The translations under genes and the position numbers were made by a program. Shown in pieces: positions 16,706 to 26,110 of a stretch of DNA of 54,404 nucleotides. The first letter of the stretch is position 1. Each line of letters begins with the position of its first letter. A model generated the notes under the pieces. The model searched no databases. It saw nothing but the letters and a program-made list of their open reading frames with translations, and had not been told where the DNA came from. The DNA is from Rikenella microfusus (GTDB taxonomy: Bacteria > Bacteroidota > Bacteroidia > Bacteroidales > Tenuifilaceae): positions 1 through 54,404 of the forward strand of contig DYKO01000018.1 of assembly GCA_020722565.1 (NCBI GenBank), in the 5' to 3' direction.

Positions 16706-17947
16706 ATGAGTTTTGAAAGCTATATTGCCCAACGATTCCTGAGCAGTAGCGATAGGCTAAGCCTTACGCGCCCTTTCATCCGCATTACAATTGCTGCGGT
16801 AGTTCTCAGTGTGTCAGTGATGATTGTTGCCATTGCTGTTATTACCGGATTTAAACGCGAGATAAAACAAAAGGTGGTAGGCTTTGGTAGCCACATACAA
16901 ATTACCAACTACGATAGCAACCAATCGCTCGAAACCAACCCCATTCCCACCAACCTCCCCATAATGAACAAAGTGAAGGAAATAAATGGGGTAAGGCATA
17001 TCCAACAATTTGCCATAAAGGCGGGCATTATTAAAACCGATACCGATATTCAGGGCGTTGCCCTGAAGGGTGTGGCCTCCGATTTCGACTGGTCGTTCTT
17101 CAAAAAGAACCTGGTTGAGGGCAGTATATTCGTACCTACCGATTCATTGGCAACCAACGCCACACTGATTTCAAAAACTCTTGCTCAAATGCTGCGGCTT
17201 AGGGTTGGCGATTCCTACGATGTATTTTTTGTTCAGGAGCCCCCGCGGTACCGCCGGTTTACCATTGCTGGTATCTACGATACCAAGATGGTTGAATTCG
17301 ATAAGATGTTTGTGCTTTGCGATATCAAACATATACGGAAGCTAAACGGGTGGAACGATAATCAGGCTACGGGATTCGAAATTTTGGTAAAGGATATCGA
17401 TAGGGTTGATGACCTTTGGGTTGAGGTTGATGATGTGGTGGGCTTAACCTTTCTTGACGATGGCTCTCGCCTTAGGGTAAAAAGTATTATCGACATTTAC
17501 CCCAATATATTCGACTGGCTTAACCTGCAGGATGTTAATGCTGCCGTACTTATTGTACTGATGCTGCTGGTGGCAGCCATCAATATGATTTCGGGCTTAC
17601 TTATTATCATTCTGGAAAAAACATCAACGGTGGGATTACTCAAATCGCTGGGCGCAACCAACCGCAATATTCGTTTCATTTTTCTCATTCAATCGGCTAT
17701 TATTATGGTGCGGGGCCTAATATGGGGTACTGCAATTGGTTTAATTATCTGCATGCTGCAAAAGCATTTTGGATTAATAAAACTCGACGAGGCATTTTAC
17801 TTCCTATCGGAGGTTCCCATTAATGTGGTTTGGTGGCATGTTTTGGTGCTTAACATTGCGGCTTTTGCCATAGGCGTAGTCATGCTCGTGGTTCCCTCAA
17901 TGGTGATTTCACGAATTAGCCCCGAAAAAACTCTTAAAGTTGAGTGA
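16706..17947 (+). CDS. LolC/LolE-like FtsX-family permease
   Basis: The 413-residue membrane protein has the MacB/FtsX layout: one N-terminal membrane segment (about 25-48), a long periplasmic domain (about 50-270) and three C-terminal segments (about 277-302, 322-345, 372-398). The start FESYIAQRFL and the segment VITGFKREIKQKVVGFGSHI are typical of LolC/LolE, which release lipoproteins from the inner membrane towards LolA. The matching ATPase LolD is not adjacent. The role in lipoprotein sorting is inferred from family membership. Confidence 0.85.
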   Translation: MSFESYIAQRFLSSSDRLSLTRPFIRITIAAVVLSVSVMIVAIAVITGFKREIKQKVVGFGSHIQITNYDSNQSLETNPIPTNLPIMNKVKEINGVRHIQQFAIKAGIIKTDTDIQGVALKGVASDFDWSFFKKNLVEGSIFVPTDSLATNATLISKTLAQMLRLRVGDSYDVFFVQEPPRYRRFTIAGIYDTKMVEFDKMFVLCDIKHIRKLNGWNDNQATGFEILVKDIDRVDDLWVEVDDVVGLTFLDDGSRLRVKSIIDIYPNIFDWLNLQDVNAAVLIVLMLLVAAINMISGLLIIILEKTSTVGLLKSLGATNRNIRFIFLIQSAIIMVRGLIWGTAIGLIICMLQKHFGLIKLDEAFYFLSEVPINVVWWHVLVLNIAAFAIGVVMLVVPSMVISRISPEKTLKVE

Positions 17948-17968
17948 TTCTTCTTCAATTCTGCAAAA

Positions 17969-19039
17969 ATGAAGCAATTAAGACTAATACTGTTACCATT
18001 TTCATGGCTCTACTGGCTGGCTGTTAAATTCCGTAACCTACTATTCGACTCTGGCATTGCCCATGGATTTCAATTCGATATCCCTTTAGTTTGCGTTGGA
18101 AACATTACAATTGGGGGAACCGGTAAAACCCCCCACACCGATTACCTGCTCAACCTGCTTAAGCCGTCGAATAGGATTGCACTGCTGAGCCGTGGTTACG
18201 GACGAAAAACCAAGGGTTTTAGAATAGTTGAAGTCAACTCAACCTCTGAAGAGGTGGGCGATGAACCCCTACAGCTCAAACTGAGGCATCCCGATGTTAC
18301 CTGTGCCGTTCATGAGGACAGGGTTAACGGTGTTATTGAGCTACTGAGTGCCAACCCACAACTTGAGGCCATTGTGCTCGACGATGCCTTTCAGCACCGC
18401 TGGATAATCCCCGGCCTTAATATACTTATGATGGATTACCATCGCCCAGTTTACAGCGACTTTATGCTCCCCGCCGGAAACCTGCGCGACAACATTTCGG
18501 AAATTCGAAGGGCTCAAATCATCATCGTTAGCAAATGCCCTGAACATCTACCAAAACAGAAACAAGAGAATATTTGTAAACGTTTAAAGATTTATCCAAA
18601 TCAAACACTCTATTTTACTACTGTTAGGTACGGCCATCCCAAAAATATTTCCGAAAGTAGTACAGAATTGATTTTATCAAAAAGTAATAAAGTATTTGCC
18701 CTATCGGGAATTGCCAACCCCAAACCATTTGTTGGCTACCTAACATCAAAAATCTCGCTTATTGGGCAAAAAGTTTACCGCGACCATCACAATTTTTCAA
18801 TTAAAGAAATTCTATCTATTTTTGAAACCCTTTCAAAAACACATGGAAATGATTTTGTGATAGTTACCACCGAAAAGGATGCAGCACGTATTCGAACCCT
18901 GGCTCTTCCCCAATTGGTGCGTAATAAAATCTTTTACCTGCCATTGGAGATTGTCTTTTTAAATAACGAAAGCGAAAGATTTAACAGTCAAATACTGAGC
19001 TATGTTAGAGAAAATAAATCAAACAGTAACCTACATTAA
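17969..19039 (+). CDS. lpxK: Tetraacyldisaccharide 4'-kinase LpxK
   Basis: LpxK phosphorylates the 4' position of the lipid A disaccharide at the inner membrane. The 356-residue protein has an N-terminal membrane-associated helix (LILLPFSWLYWLAVKFRN), a P-loop variant GNITIGGTGKTPH at about 47-59, the SRGYGRKTKG motif, the VLDDAFQHR block and a C-terminal VTTEKDAARI segment, all typical. Length is normal. Its last 38 bases overlap the start of the phosphorylase gene in another frame, so the two are probably translationally coupled. It shows that this organism makes lipid A. Confidence 0.95.
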   Translation: MKQLRLILLPFSWLYWLAVKFRNLLFDSGIAHGFQFDIPLVCVGNITIGGTGKTPHTDYLLNLLKPSNRIALLSRGYGRKTKGFRIVEVNSTSEEVGDEPLQLKLRHPDVTCAVHEDRVNGVIELLSANPQLEAIVLDDAFQHRWIIPGLNILMMDYHRPVYSDFMLPAGNLRDNISEIRRAQIIIVSKCPEHLPKQKQENICKRLKIYPNQTLYFTTVRYGHPKNISESSTELILSKSNKVFALSGIANPKPFVGYLTSKISLIGQKVYRDHHNFSIKEILSIFETLSKTHGNDFVIVTTEKDAARIRTLALPQLVRNKIFYLPLEIVFLNNESERFNSQILSYVRENKSNSNLH

Positions 19040-19811
19040 GAGTAGGATTACCACAGAACCCGAGGTAGGGATTATTCTGGGAACCGGATTAGGCGGACTT
19101 GTTCGCGAAATACAAAATCAACAGGCAATAGAATATAAAGATATCCCCAATTTTCCTGTTTCAACCGTCGATGGGCACTCAGGTCGCCTGATTTTTGGAA
19201 CCCTTGGCGGGAAAAAGGTAGTAGCCATGCAGGGCCGTTTCCACTACTACGAGGGGTACGATATGAAACAGGTTACTTTCCCCGTAAGGGTGATGAAATT
19301 CTTGGGCATTAGGTATCTTTTTGTATCAAATGCAAGCGGAGGCGTAAATCCCAATTTTGAAATAGGCGATTTAATGATTATTAACGACCACATCAACCTG
19401 CTGCCCAATCCTCTAATTGGCCCCAATATTAATGAGCTGGGGCCCCGCTTCCCCGACATGCACAAGCCTTACGACCACGACCTTATTGCGCTGGCAAAAA
19501 AAACTGCTGCTGATAACGGCATTAAGGTGCAGGAGGGATGCTATGTGGGAACAACCGGTCCTACATTTGAAACACCTAAGGAATATCAGTACTTCCGTAT
19601 TATTGGCGGTGATGCAGTTGGAATGTCAACGGTACCCGAAGTTATTGTGGCACGCCATATGTCGATACCCGTTTTTGCCATTTCCATTATTACCGACCTT
19701 GGCGTCCCCGGCAAAATTGTAGAGGTTTCGCATGAGGAGGTGCAAAAAGTGGGTAACCTGGCCGAGCAAAAAATGACCCTGATAATGAAGCAAATGCTCA
19801 CAAGGCTGTAA
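19002..19811 (+). CDS. Purine nucleoside phosphorylase (trimeric PNP family)
   Basis: The 269-residue enzyme cleaves purine nucleosides with phosphate to base and ribose-1-phosphate for salvage. Seen are the phosphate loop GTGLGG (about 27-32), the RFHYYEG block, SNASGG, and GPTFETPKEYQYFR with GGDAVGMSTVPEV. The base-recognition segment reads AISIITDLG: the Asn that selects 6-oxopurines in classical PNPs is an Asp here, as in methylthioadenosine phosphorylases, so base preference may differ. The ATG at 19002, inside lpxK, is supported by the conserved N-terminus (LEKINQTVTYIKS, then the EVGIILGTG strand). Confidence 0.9.
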   Translation: MLEKINQTVTYIKSRITTEPEVGIILGTGLGGLVREIQNQQAIEYKDIPNFPVSTVDGHSGRLIFGTLGGKKVVAMQGRFHYYEGYDMKQVTFPVRVMKFLGIRYLFVSNASGGVNPNFEIGDLMIINDHINLLPNPLIGPNINELGPRFPDMHKPYDHDLIALAKKTAADNGIKVQEGCYVGTTGPTFETPKEYQYFRIIGGDAVGMSTVPEVIVARHMSIPVFAISIITDLGVPGKIVEVSHEEVQKVGNLAEQKMTLIMKQMLTRL

Positions 19812-19894
19812 TCAGAAGACAGCTAACAGCTGATGAAAAAAATTTTTTTTTGATTGTAGCGTACCGTTTAAAATATTAGGATAAGGAATACACG

Positions 19895-19923
19895 CCCTGT
19901 CGGGTATGGAAAACCTGACAGGG
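19895..19923. repeat. Imperfect hairpin ccctgtcgggt / acctgacaggg
   Basis: Arms 19895-19905 and 19913-19923 pair at 10 of 11 positions with a 7-base loop. It lies between the phosphorylase and prfB and ends 18 bases before the prfB -7 element. No T tract follows on the plus strand, so it is more like a small dispersed palindrome or operator than a terminator. Confidence 0.5.
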
Positions 19924-19940
19924 GTTTCAGCCTAAAAAGC

Positions 19941-19948
19941 TATCTTTG
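19941..19948 (+). promoter_or_regulatory. Candidate -7 promoter element for prfB
   Basis: TATCTTTG is a perfect TAnnTTTG match 14 bases before the prfB ATG. The -33 region shows only a TTTC, so the element is supported mainly by position. Confidence 0.45.
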
Positions 19949-19962
19949 CTGAAATTTTTTTT

Positions 19963-21052
19963 ATGACAACCATTGAACAGGTTAAGGAACTTGTAAGGCG
20001 CCGCGATGCGCTGAGGAGGTATCTTTGACATCGATAAGCTAAACATTGAATTTGAAGAGGAGCAGCAAAAAACTCAAGTTCCGGATTTCTGGGCTAAACC
20101 CGATGAAGCCGAAAAACAGCTGAAAAGGGTTGCCTCAATTAAAACGTGGCTCGATAGCTTTAATAGGGTTAATAGCCTGACAGAAGATTTGCTTGTACTT
20201 TTTGATTTTGTAAAGGAGGGTGCCTCTACCGAGGAGGAGCTGGACACCCACTACACTGCAACGCTCAAAGCTATTGAGGATTTGGAACTGAGGAATATGC
20301 TGCGCCACGAGGAGGATAGGCTGGGGGCCATACTCAAAATCAACTCTGGTGCCGGTGGCACTGAAAGTATGGATTGGGCAGCCATGCTGATGCGCATGTA
20401 CATGCGTTGGGGCGAGCGTAATGGTTATGAGGTTAAGATAATTGATGTGCAGGATGGCGAAGAGACCGGGATAAAATCCTGCACTTTAGAACTTGTTGGC
20501 GACATGGCTTATGGATATCTAAAAAGCGAAAATGGCGTGCACCGTTTGGTCCGTATCTCTCCATTCGACAGTAACGCCCGAAGGCATACCTCATTTGCAT
20601 CGGTATTCGTATCGCCTGCAGTGGACGATAGCATTGAAATCAATATAAATCCTGCTGATATTGAGTGGGACACCTTTCGCTCATCAGGGGCAGGTGGCCA
20701 AAATGTAAATAAGGTGGAAACGGGAGTTCGCCTAAGACACATACCCACCGGAATTGTTATTGAGAATACCGAATCGCGGTCGCAATTCCAGAATAAGGAG
20801 AACGCACTAAGGTTATTAAAATCGCAGCTCTATGAGCTGGAGCTTCGCAAAAGGCGCGAGATTCAGGCTGAGATTGAAGGCAAGAAAAAGAAAATTGAGT
20901 GGGGCTCACAGATTCGTAACTACGTGCTCCATCCCTACAAGTTGGTTAAGGATTTACGATCAGGCTACGAAACATCCGACGTAAATGCGATACTCGATGG
21001 CGACCTCAACGAGTGTATAAAAGCCTACCTTATGCAGTTTGGCGATGAATAG
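19963..21052 (+). CDS. prfB: Peptide chain release factor RF2, programmed +1 frameshift
   Basis: RF2 ends translation at UGA and UAA codons. The gene is read as 19963-20025 joined to 20027-21052: codons 1-21 end with CTT, an in-frame TGA follows at 20026-20028, and a +1 slip continues with GAC. The product is 362 residues, close to the E. coli length. The codon-recognition motif SPF ([11 protein letters not shown]), the catalytic GGQ ([15 protein letters not shown]) and the domain-3 region are intact. The frameshift lets low RF2 levels raise its own synthesis. A 287-residue frame beginning at 20189 is only the 3' part of this gene. Confidence 0.96.
20014..20029 (+). promoter_or_regulatory. 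prfB programmed frameshift site
   Basis: The sequence aggaggtatctttgac contains an internal Shine-Dalgarno (AGGAGG, 20014-20019) three bases before the slippery CTT (20023-20025), then UGA C. UGA followed by C is a poor terminator, which favours slippage. The layout equals the well-known E. coli site, with AGGAGG in place of AGGGGG. Confidence 0.95.
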
Positions 21053-21062
21053 GCAGCAATGC

Positions 21063-22013
21063 CTACTCTTTTTTCCTTAATCGGGCCAACGTGATTAAAC
21101 CAACTGGGATAAAGGCAAAAACCCTCCGGGCATGTTCTTTGGGAATCTGTGACAGGAACAATCCCAGCACCACTACTGCAATTCCTATGACCTTTATTGC
21201 TGAAAGTACCTCGCCTAAAAGAATATATGCAAATATCGCCGTTAAAACCGGAATGGCATTGGCAAAGGAATTGGCCTTGGTTACACCAAGATGCTTTACA
21301 GAATAGGTGAATAGCAAAAAGGCAAAGGTAGAGGCAAATATACCGAGTTTCAGGATGGGCGTTATCGATTTTAGCGTTACGCCCACTTCTAAAAAGTGAT
21401 TTAGCTCAAAAACAAGGAAGAGGGGTAAGAAGTATATAACCGCAAATGTATTTTGATAGGTTATAATGGTGAATACGTTATACTTGGCCGTTAGCTTGCG
21501 AAGGGTTAGCGAGTATCCCAATGCTGCAATAACAGCAAGAAACATCAATGCTATACCAACTGGGTTGGCGTCAATCTGATCTAAGCCACTATGAAAAATC
21601 ACCATGCAAACCCCAACAATGGATACCATTATCCCCAACAGGTTCATTGCCGAAATACGTGTACGATAGATGTAATACTCGCCAAGCGGGCTAAAAAGCG
21701 GTATGGTTGAAACAATTACTGCTGCCAGAGTGGAGGGAACCATGGTCATACCAAAGCTCTCGCCAACAAAGTAAAGAAAGGGCTCAAAAAAAGCTAATAG
21801 CATAAAAAAACTCAAATCCTCACGCTTCAAACGGCTTAACTTCCCCATTAAACCAGTAACTATATACATGAAAACACTTGAAACAAGCAGCCTGCCCACA
21901 ACCAGGGTTATGGGTTTATAAAATTCATATACATCCTTGTACCAGATAAACGATAGCGACCAGAACACCATGGCAAGGATTACTGCAGAATAGATTCGAA
22001 CCGACTGCTTCAA
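21063..22013 (-). CDS. EamA/DMT family transporter
   Basis: The 316-residue protein has ten hydrophobic segments in two EamA halves (first half from MVFWSLSFIWYKDVYE, second from about residue 150, GIALMFLAVIAALGYSLTLRK). It ends with a basic cytoplasmic tail. The substrate is unknown. It converges on prfB with a 10-base gap and starts back to back with the amidohydrolase gene (111 bases apart). It is clearly diverged from the transporter at 11417, so it is not a recent duplicate. Confidence 0.87.
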   Translation of the reverse strand: MKQSVRIYSAVILAMVFWSLSFIWYKDVYEFYKPITLVVGRLLVSSVFMYIVTGLMGKLSRLKREDLSFFMLLAFFEPFLYFVGESFGMTMVPSTLAAVIVSTIPLFSPLGEYYIYRTRISAMNLLGIMVSIVGVCMVIFHSGLDQIDANPVGIALMFLAVIAALGYSLTLRKLTAKYNVFTIITYQNTFAVIYFLPLFLVFELNHFLEVGVTLKSITPILKLGIFASTFAFLLFTYSVKHLGVTKANSFANAIPVLTAIFAYILLGEVLSAIKVIGIAVVVLGLFLSQIPKEHARRVFAFIPVGLITLARLRKKE

Positions 22014-22124
22014 AATAGGATTTGATTAAAATTCTGAGCAAATATAAGGAAAAGAATACTGAAATACTTTTTGTTGCTTTTTATCAATAAATTAAATACT
22101 TTTACCTGAAGATTGGTATTTGCA

Positions 22125-23252
22125 ATGGAAGAACTAATTAGACTAAGACACGAGCTGCACCGCAACCCTGAGCTTTCGGGGCAGGAAAGAGCTACAGCCA
22201 AACGCTTGCGTTTTTTCCTAAGCCGATATCAGCCCCATGAACTTTACTCCAACATTGCCGGAGAGGGAATGGCAGTTGTTTATAATGGTAAGCAGCCCGG
22301 GCCTACCATCCTTTTCCGGTGCGATATGGATGCTCTTCCAATAACCGAGCAAAACAATGTAAGATACAAATCAAATAATCTCGGAGTTTCGCACACTTGC
22401 GGGCACGATGGCCACATGGCAATCATTTCGGGGTTAGCAACAAGATTACATCGACATCCAATTAAAAAAGGCAGGGTGATTTTGCTTTACCAGCCCTCTG
22501 AGGAAAATGGTTCGGGTGCATTACAATCAATAAAAAAACTAAAAGAACTTGACCTACTCCCCGATTACGCCATTGCTCTTCATAATCTACCCAAGTATCC
22601 CAAGGGAAGCGTCATTCTAGGCAAGTACACTTTTTCTGCAGCATCCAAAGGAATAATTTTTAGGTTAACCGGGCGAAACTCCCATGCTGCCTATCCCGAA
22701 TTGGGATTAAATCCGGCAGCTGCCACCGCACAAATTGTGCAAAACTTACTGGCTCTTCCACAAAAAAATTCATTTCATAATTTTGTTTTGGTTACCATTA
22801 TTCATGTTAAGGTTGGCGATGTAGCCTTTGGTACCTCGCCCGGATCGGCTGTGGTTATGGCAACCCTTCGAGCATTTGATGATTCCGATATGCAGCTACT
22901 TTCTGAAACCGCGGTTAAGTCGGCAACTGAAATTGCCATGAAAAACAAACTTTCTATTGAAACTAAATTTACCGACGATTTTCCGGCATCAAACTGTGAT
23001 CCTAAGTTAACCCATATGCTAGAGAAGGTGGCCATTGACCAAAACCGAGCAGTAACCTTTTTGAATAAACCCAATAGGTGGAGCGAGGATTTTGCCCATT
23101 TTACATCGTGCTGCCCTTCAGTTCTATTTGGTTTGGGTTCTGGTGAGGATCATCCCGATATACATACACCCAATTACGATTTTCCCGATGATATCATCGG
23201 TGATGGAATAGAAATACTAGAGGCTCTTGCACGAAAAATTACCTCTGCTTAG
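22125..23252 (+). CDS. M20 family amidohydrolase
   Basis: The 375-residue enzyme belongs to peptidase family M20D (N-acyl-amino acid or indole-acetyl-amino acid hydrolase group), two-metal amidohydrolases. Visible ligands and blocks are RHELHRNPELSGQE, FRCDMDALPITE, the HTCGHDGHMA metal motif, QPSEENGSGA with the catalytic Glu, ALHNLP and the C-terminal EDFAHF. A dimerisation domain with the SHAAYPELGLNP segment is present. The ATG at 22125 is preferred over the in-frame TTG 12 bases upstream. The true substrate is not predictable. Its 3' end overlaps the decayed transporter by 14 bases. Confidence 0.88.
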   Translation: MEELIRLRHELHRNPELSGQERATAKRLRFFLSRYQPHELYSNIAGEGMAVVYNGKQPGPTILFRCDMDALPITEQNNVRYKSNNLGVSHTCGHDGHMAIISGLATRLHRHPIKKGRVILLYQPSEENGSGALQSIKKLKELDLLPDYAIALHNLPKYPKGSVILGKYTFSAASKGIIFRLTGRNSHAAYPELGLNPAAATAQIVQNLLALPQKNSFHNFVLVTIIHVKVGDVAFGTSPGSAVVMATLRAFDDSDMQLLSETAVKSATEIAMKNKLSIETKFTDDFPASNCDPKLTHMLEKVAIDQNRAVTFLNKPNRWSEDFAHFTSCCPSVLFGLGSGEDHPDIHTPNYDFPDDIIGDGIEILEALARKITSA

Positions 23253-24193
23253 ATCGGAAAAATTTCGTAACAACCCCAACTTTAGGTGTTGCGCTTACCA
23301 TGTAAACCCCAATAAACACAAGTACTGCGGCAACAACTTTTACCGCATCTAGGGTATCAGTTCCAAGAGAAATTGCTACTACTGCAGCTATAACAGGTTG
23401 CGAATAAATGTAAGCGCTTACCGTTTCTGCATGTACATGGCGTAACCCTCAGCCATTTAAAAGATAGGCTAAAAATGTGGCTCCTAACAGTACAAAAAGC
23501 ATGGAAGCGTAAATGCTTAAAGGTATTTCAGACCAATTAGTAGAAGCCAAATCGTTAAAACCAAAAGGGAACAGGCCAATCAGTCCTACTGTAAATACCC
23601 CCCTCATTACTGTTATAGGCTTATACTTTACAACCAAAGGTTTAACAATTACCAGGTAAAAAGCATAGAATAGGGTATTCAGAAATAGCATAAAATTATC
23701 CAACATGTGTTCGGCATTGAACACGGCATGCCCTCTTGCAAGAATAAGCACCAAAGCCCAAGTGGCCCCTATTATTAAACCTGCTAATCGGAGCGGGGTA
23801 ATTCTTTCCGATAGCGCAAAATATGCTATTAACATTACCATTGCCGGATTAAGAGTCGAAATAATTGACGATTCAATGGATGTGCTCAAATTTAAACCAT
23901 TTAAAATAAAAGTTGATTAAGTTATACTCCAAATAAACCCGAAAATACAAAACGAAGAAAATCAACTCTTTTAATGCGCTCGTATTCCTTGCCTACCCCT
24001 GTAATTACCCAAAAAAGAAAGAGGCTGTAATTACCCTAAGTAGTGTAAACGCAAAAGGCAAAAGGTAAATGGGCATAACGCCCTTTGCCACAGCATAATT
24101 AACACCAAACATTAGGTTAGCCATTGTAATGGCTAAATGGGCCTTAACCCTTTGGCTTCCCCAAGACTTTTTAATATATTGCATAAAATACAC
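23239..24193 (-). pseudogene. Decayed EamA/DMT transporter gene
   Basis: Conceptual translation across three frames restores a protein of about 318 residues with EamA signatures (AHLAITMANLMFGVNYAVAKG at the start, then SSIISTLNPAMVMLIAYF, and AETVSAYIYSQPV near the end). Lesions on the minus strand are a frameshift in a T run near 24005-24012, an in-frame TAA near 23925, a second T-run frameshift near 23912, and TGA in place of a sense codon at 23449-23451 after which the frame continues unbroken to a TAA at 23239. Two nonsense codons make sequencing error alone unlikely. Fragments of 62 and 146 codons remain open. Confidence 0.85.
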
Positions 24194-24325
24194 TTACACA
24201 TTTGGGATGCAGCAAAACTAAAAAGTTTATTGGTGATAGATTGCCCCAATTTAACATCCAATTAACAGCAGCGTAAACCATAAAAAAGTATATTTATTTT
24301 GCATTAAAAAAGATACCCTACTAAT

Positions 24326-25396
24326 ATGCACAAGCAAACAGCCCACATTAAAGAAAACCCTGCTCAGCGTCTTAAAATAAAATTTGCTATTATTCCAGTT
24401 ATCATTGGGATTAGCGTTGTGGGATACATGCTTTACAAGGAGTTTAATCCACAGGTATTTAATGTTATAAAATTTACATGGTCATCGTTTTTTTGGTTGC
24501 TACTGGCCGTGCTATTCATGATGGGACGCGACATTGGTTACTCTCTACGCTTGATGATACTCAGTGATGGAAAATTTCGTTTTTGGAAAGCACTTCGGGT
24601 AGTTCTGCTATGGGAATTTACGTCGGCTATTACTCCCTCGGCTATTGGGGGAACCAGCGTAGCAGTTGTTTACGTAAATAAAGAGGGATTAAATCTGGGG
24701 CACAGCTCTGCATTGGTTATGCTCACCTCTTTCCTTGATGAACTTTACTTTGTCCTTATGTTCCCACTACTAGTTCTTTTGGCAGGTCCCAGTAATCTTT
24801 TTACCATTGGCGATACACATACGCTAAGCAGAGAACTTCTAATGTTTAGCATCATTGGCTATTCACTTAAGTTCCTTTGGATTGTTATGCTAAGCTATGG
24901 TTTATTTGTGAATCCGCGCGGACTTAAGTGGATACTCCTTTTAATATTCAAATTACCCCTTCTGCGCCGCTGGAAACATGGCGCTAATCGTGCCGGAAGC
25001 GACATAATTAATAGTTCCCGCGAATACCGGAGTAACCCTGCATCGTTCTGGTTAAAAGTTTTTGCCGCTTCATTTTTATCATGGACCTCTCGATTTTTCG
25101 TAGTTAATGCCATTCTGCTTGCCTTTTTCAGCATTGAGCATAATGCATTAATATTTGCACGCCAGTTGGTAATGTGGATAATGATGTTGGTTAGCCCTAC
25201 CCCAGGGGGTAGTGGTTTTGCTGAGTTTGTTTTTACCCGATACCTTTCCGAATTCATTCCTGTTGATTCGTCCATGATTATTTCTGTATCGGTTGCTATG
25301 GCTTTGCTCTGGCGACTCATCAGCTACTACCCTTACCTTTTTACTGGGGCAATTCTTTTTCCCCGTTGGGTAAAGCGTCATTTTATCAATAAGTAG
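24326..25396 (+). CDS. YbhN/LPG synthase-like membrane protein (UPF0104)
   Basis: The 356-residue protein has about eight membrane segments and two motifs of the lysylphosphatidylglycerol synthase transmembrane (flippase-like) family: AITPSAIGGTSVA at about 99-111 and SPTPGGSGFAEFVF at about 290-303. The soluble aminoacyl-transferase domain of MprF is absent. Members of this subgroup have no settled function; lipid flipping or modification is suspected. It is followed by an SDR gene after 3 bases, indicating co-transcription. Confidence 0.85.
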   Translation: MHKQTAHIKENPAQRLKIKFAIIPVIIGISVVGYMLYKEFNPQVFNVIKFTWSSFFWLLLAVLFMMGRDIGYSLRLMILSDGKFRFWKALRVVLLWEFTSAITPSAIGGTSVAVVYVNKEGLNLGHSSALVMLTSFLDELYFVLMFPLLVLLAGPSNLFTIGDTHTLSRELLMFSIIGYSLKFLWIVMLSYGLFVNPRGLKWILLLIFKLPLLRRWKHGANRAGSDIINSSREYRSNPASFWLKVFAASFLSWTSRFFVVNAILLAFFSIEHNALIFARQLVMWIMMLVSPTPGGSGFAEFVFTRYLSEFIPVDSSMIISVSVAMALLWRLISYYPYLFTGAILFPRWVKRHFINK

Positions 25397-25399
25397 GCT

Positions 25400-26110
25400 A
25401 TGAATATCTTTTATGTTACTGGCACCAGTTCAGGAATTGGGCTGGCTCTCATCAACGAAATATTGAAGAACGAAGACAATTGGGTAGTTGGTTATTCCCG
25501 ACGTTTTCCGCTGAGTCATGAGCGTTACCAACACATTACAGTTGACCTTGCTGCTCATGGAGCAGCATCAAAGGTAGAAATACCTGTTTTTGACAAATCA
25601 GCCAAAGTCGTCCTGATAAACAACGCCGGCATGCTGGGCGATGTAAAGCCTGTTGGGATGATTGACAATAATTTATTGGAGCAAACCTTTATTCTCAATT
25701 CTATTGCTCCAGCCATTCTTACCAATAGGATACTGGCGCTTTACGACAGCCAAACATTACCCATAATTATTATAAATATCAGCTCCGGGGCCGGACGGCA
25801 TCCAATTGAATCGTGGGCTGGATACTGCGCATCCAAAGCTGCACTGGATATGTTCACGCTTGTGGCTGCTAACGACCTACAAATAAGCCGACCAAATGTC
25901 CATCTTATTTCGGTGGCTCCAGGAATTGTTGACACCCCAATGCAGGATAGCATCAGGGAGGTGGATTCCAGTAATTTTCCCTTGGGTGAACGCTTTAAAA
26001 ATTACAAAGAACAGGGAATGCTTTCAAATCCCCACAGCGTAGCACAAAAAATTCTTGAACTTGTGGCTAATCCAGCCAGCCCAACAATTGTCGATTTACG
26101 AGATATTTAA
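25400..26110 (+). CDS. Short-chain dehydrogenase/reductase
   Basis: The 236-residue protein is a classical SDR with a Rossmann cofactor loop TGTSSGIG (7-14), the NNAG motif (about 74-77), a catalytic Ser in INISSGAG and the YCASK Tyr-Lys pair at about 142-146. The short length and start resemble benzil reductase (YueD-like) members, but the substrate is not predictable. Basic residues after the first strand (YSRRFP) suggest NADP. The last 4 bases overlap the convergent purQ gene. Confidence 0.87.
   Translation: MNIFYVTGTSSGIGLALINEILKNEDNWVVGYSRRFPLSHERYQHITVDLAAHGAASKVEIPVFDKSAKVVLINNAGMLGDVKPVGMIDNNLLEQTFILNSIAPAILTNRILALYDSQTLPIIIINISSGAGRHPIESWAGYCASKAALDMFTLVAANDLQISRPNVHLISVAPGIVDTPMQDSIREVDSSNFPLGERFKNYKEQGMLSNPHSVAQKILELVANPASPTIVDLRDI

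Noticed and set aside
19963-20188. prfB as a broken gene with a start at 20189
   Set aside because: The break is the canonical +1 programmed site and the upstream codons match the RF2 N-terminus; the later start would remove it.
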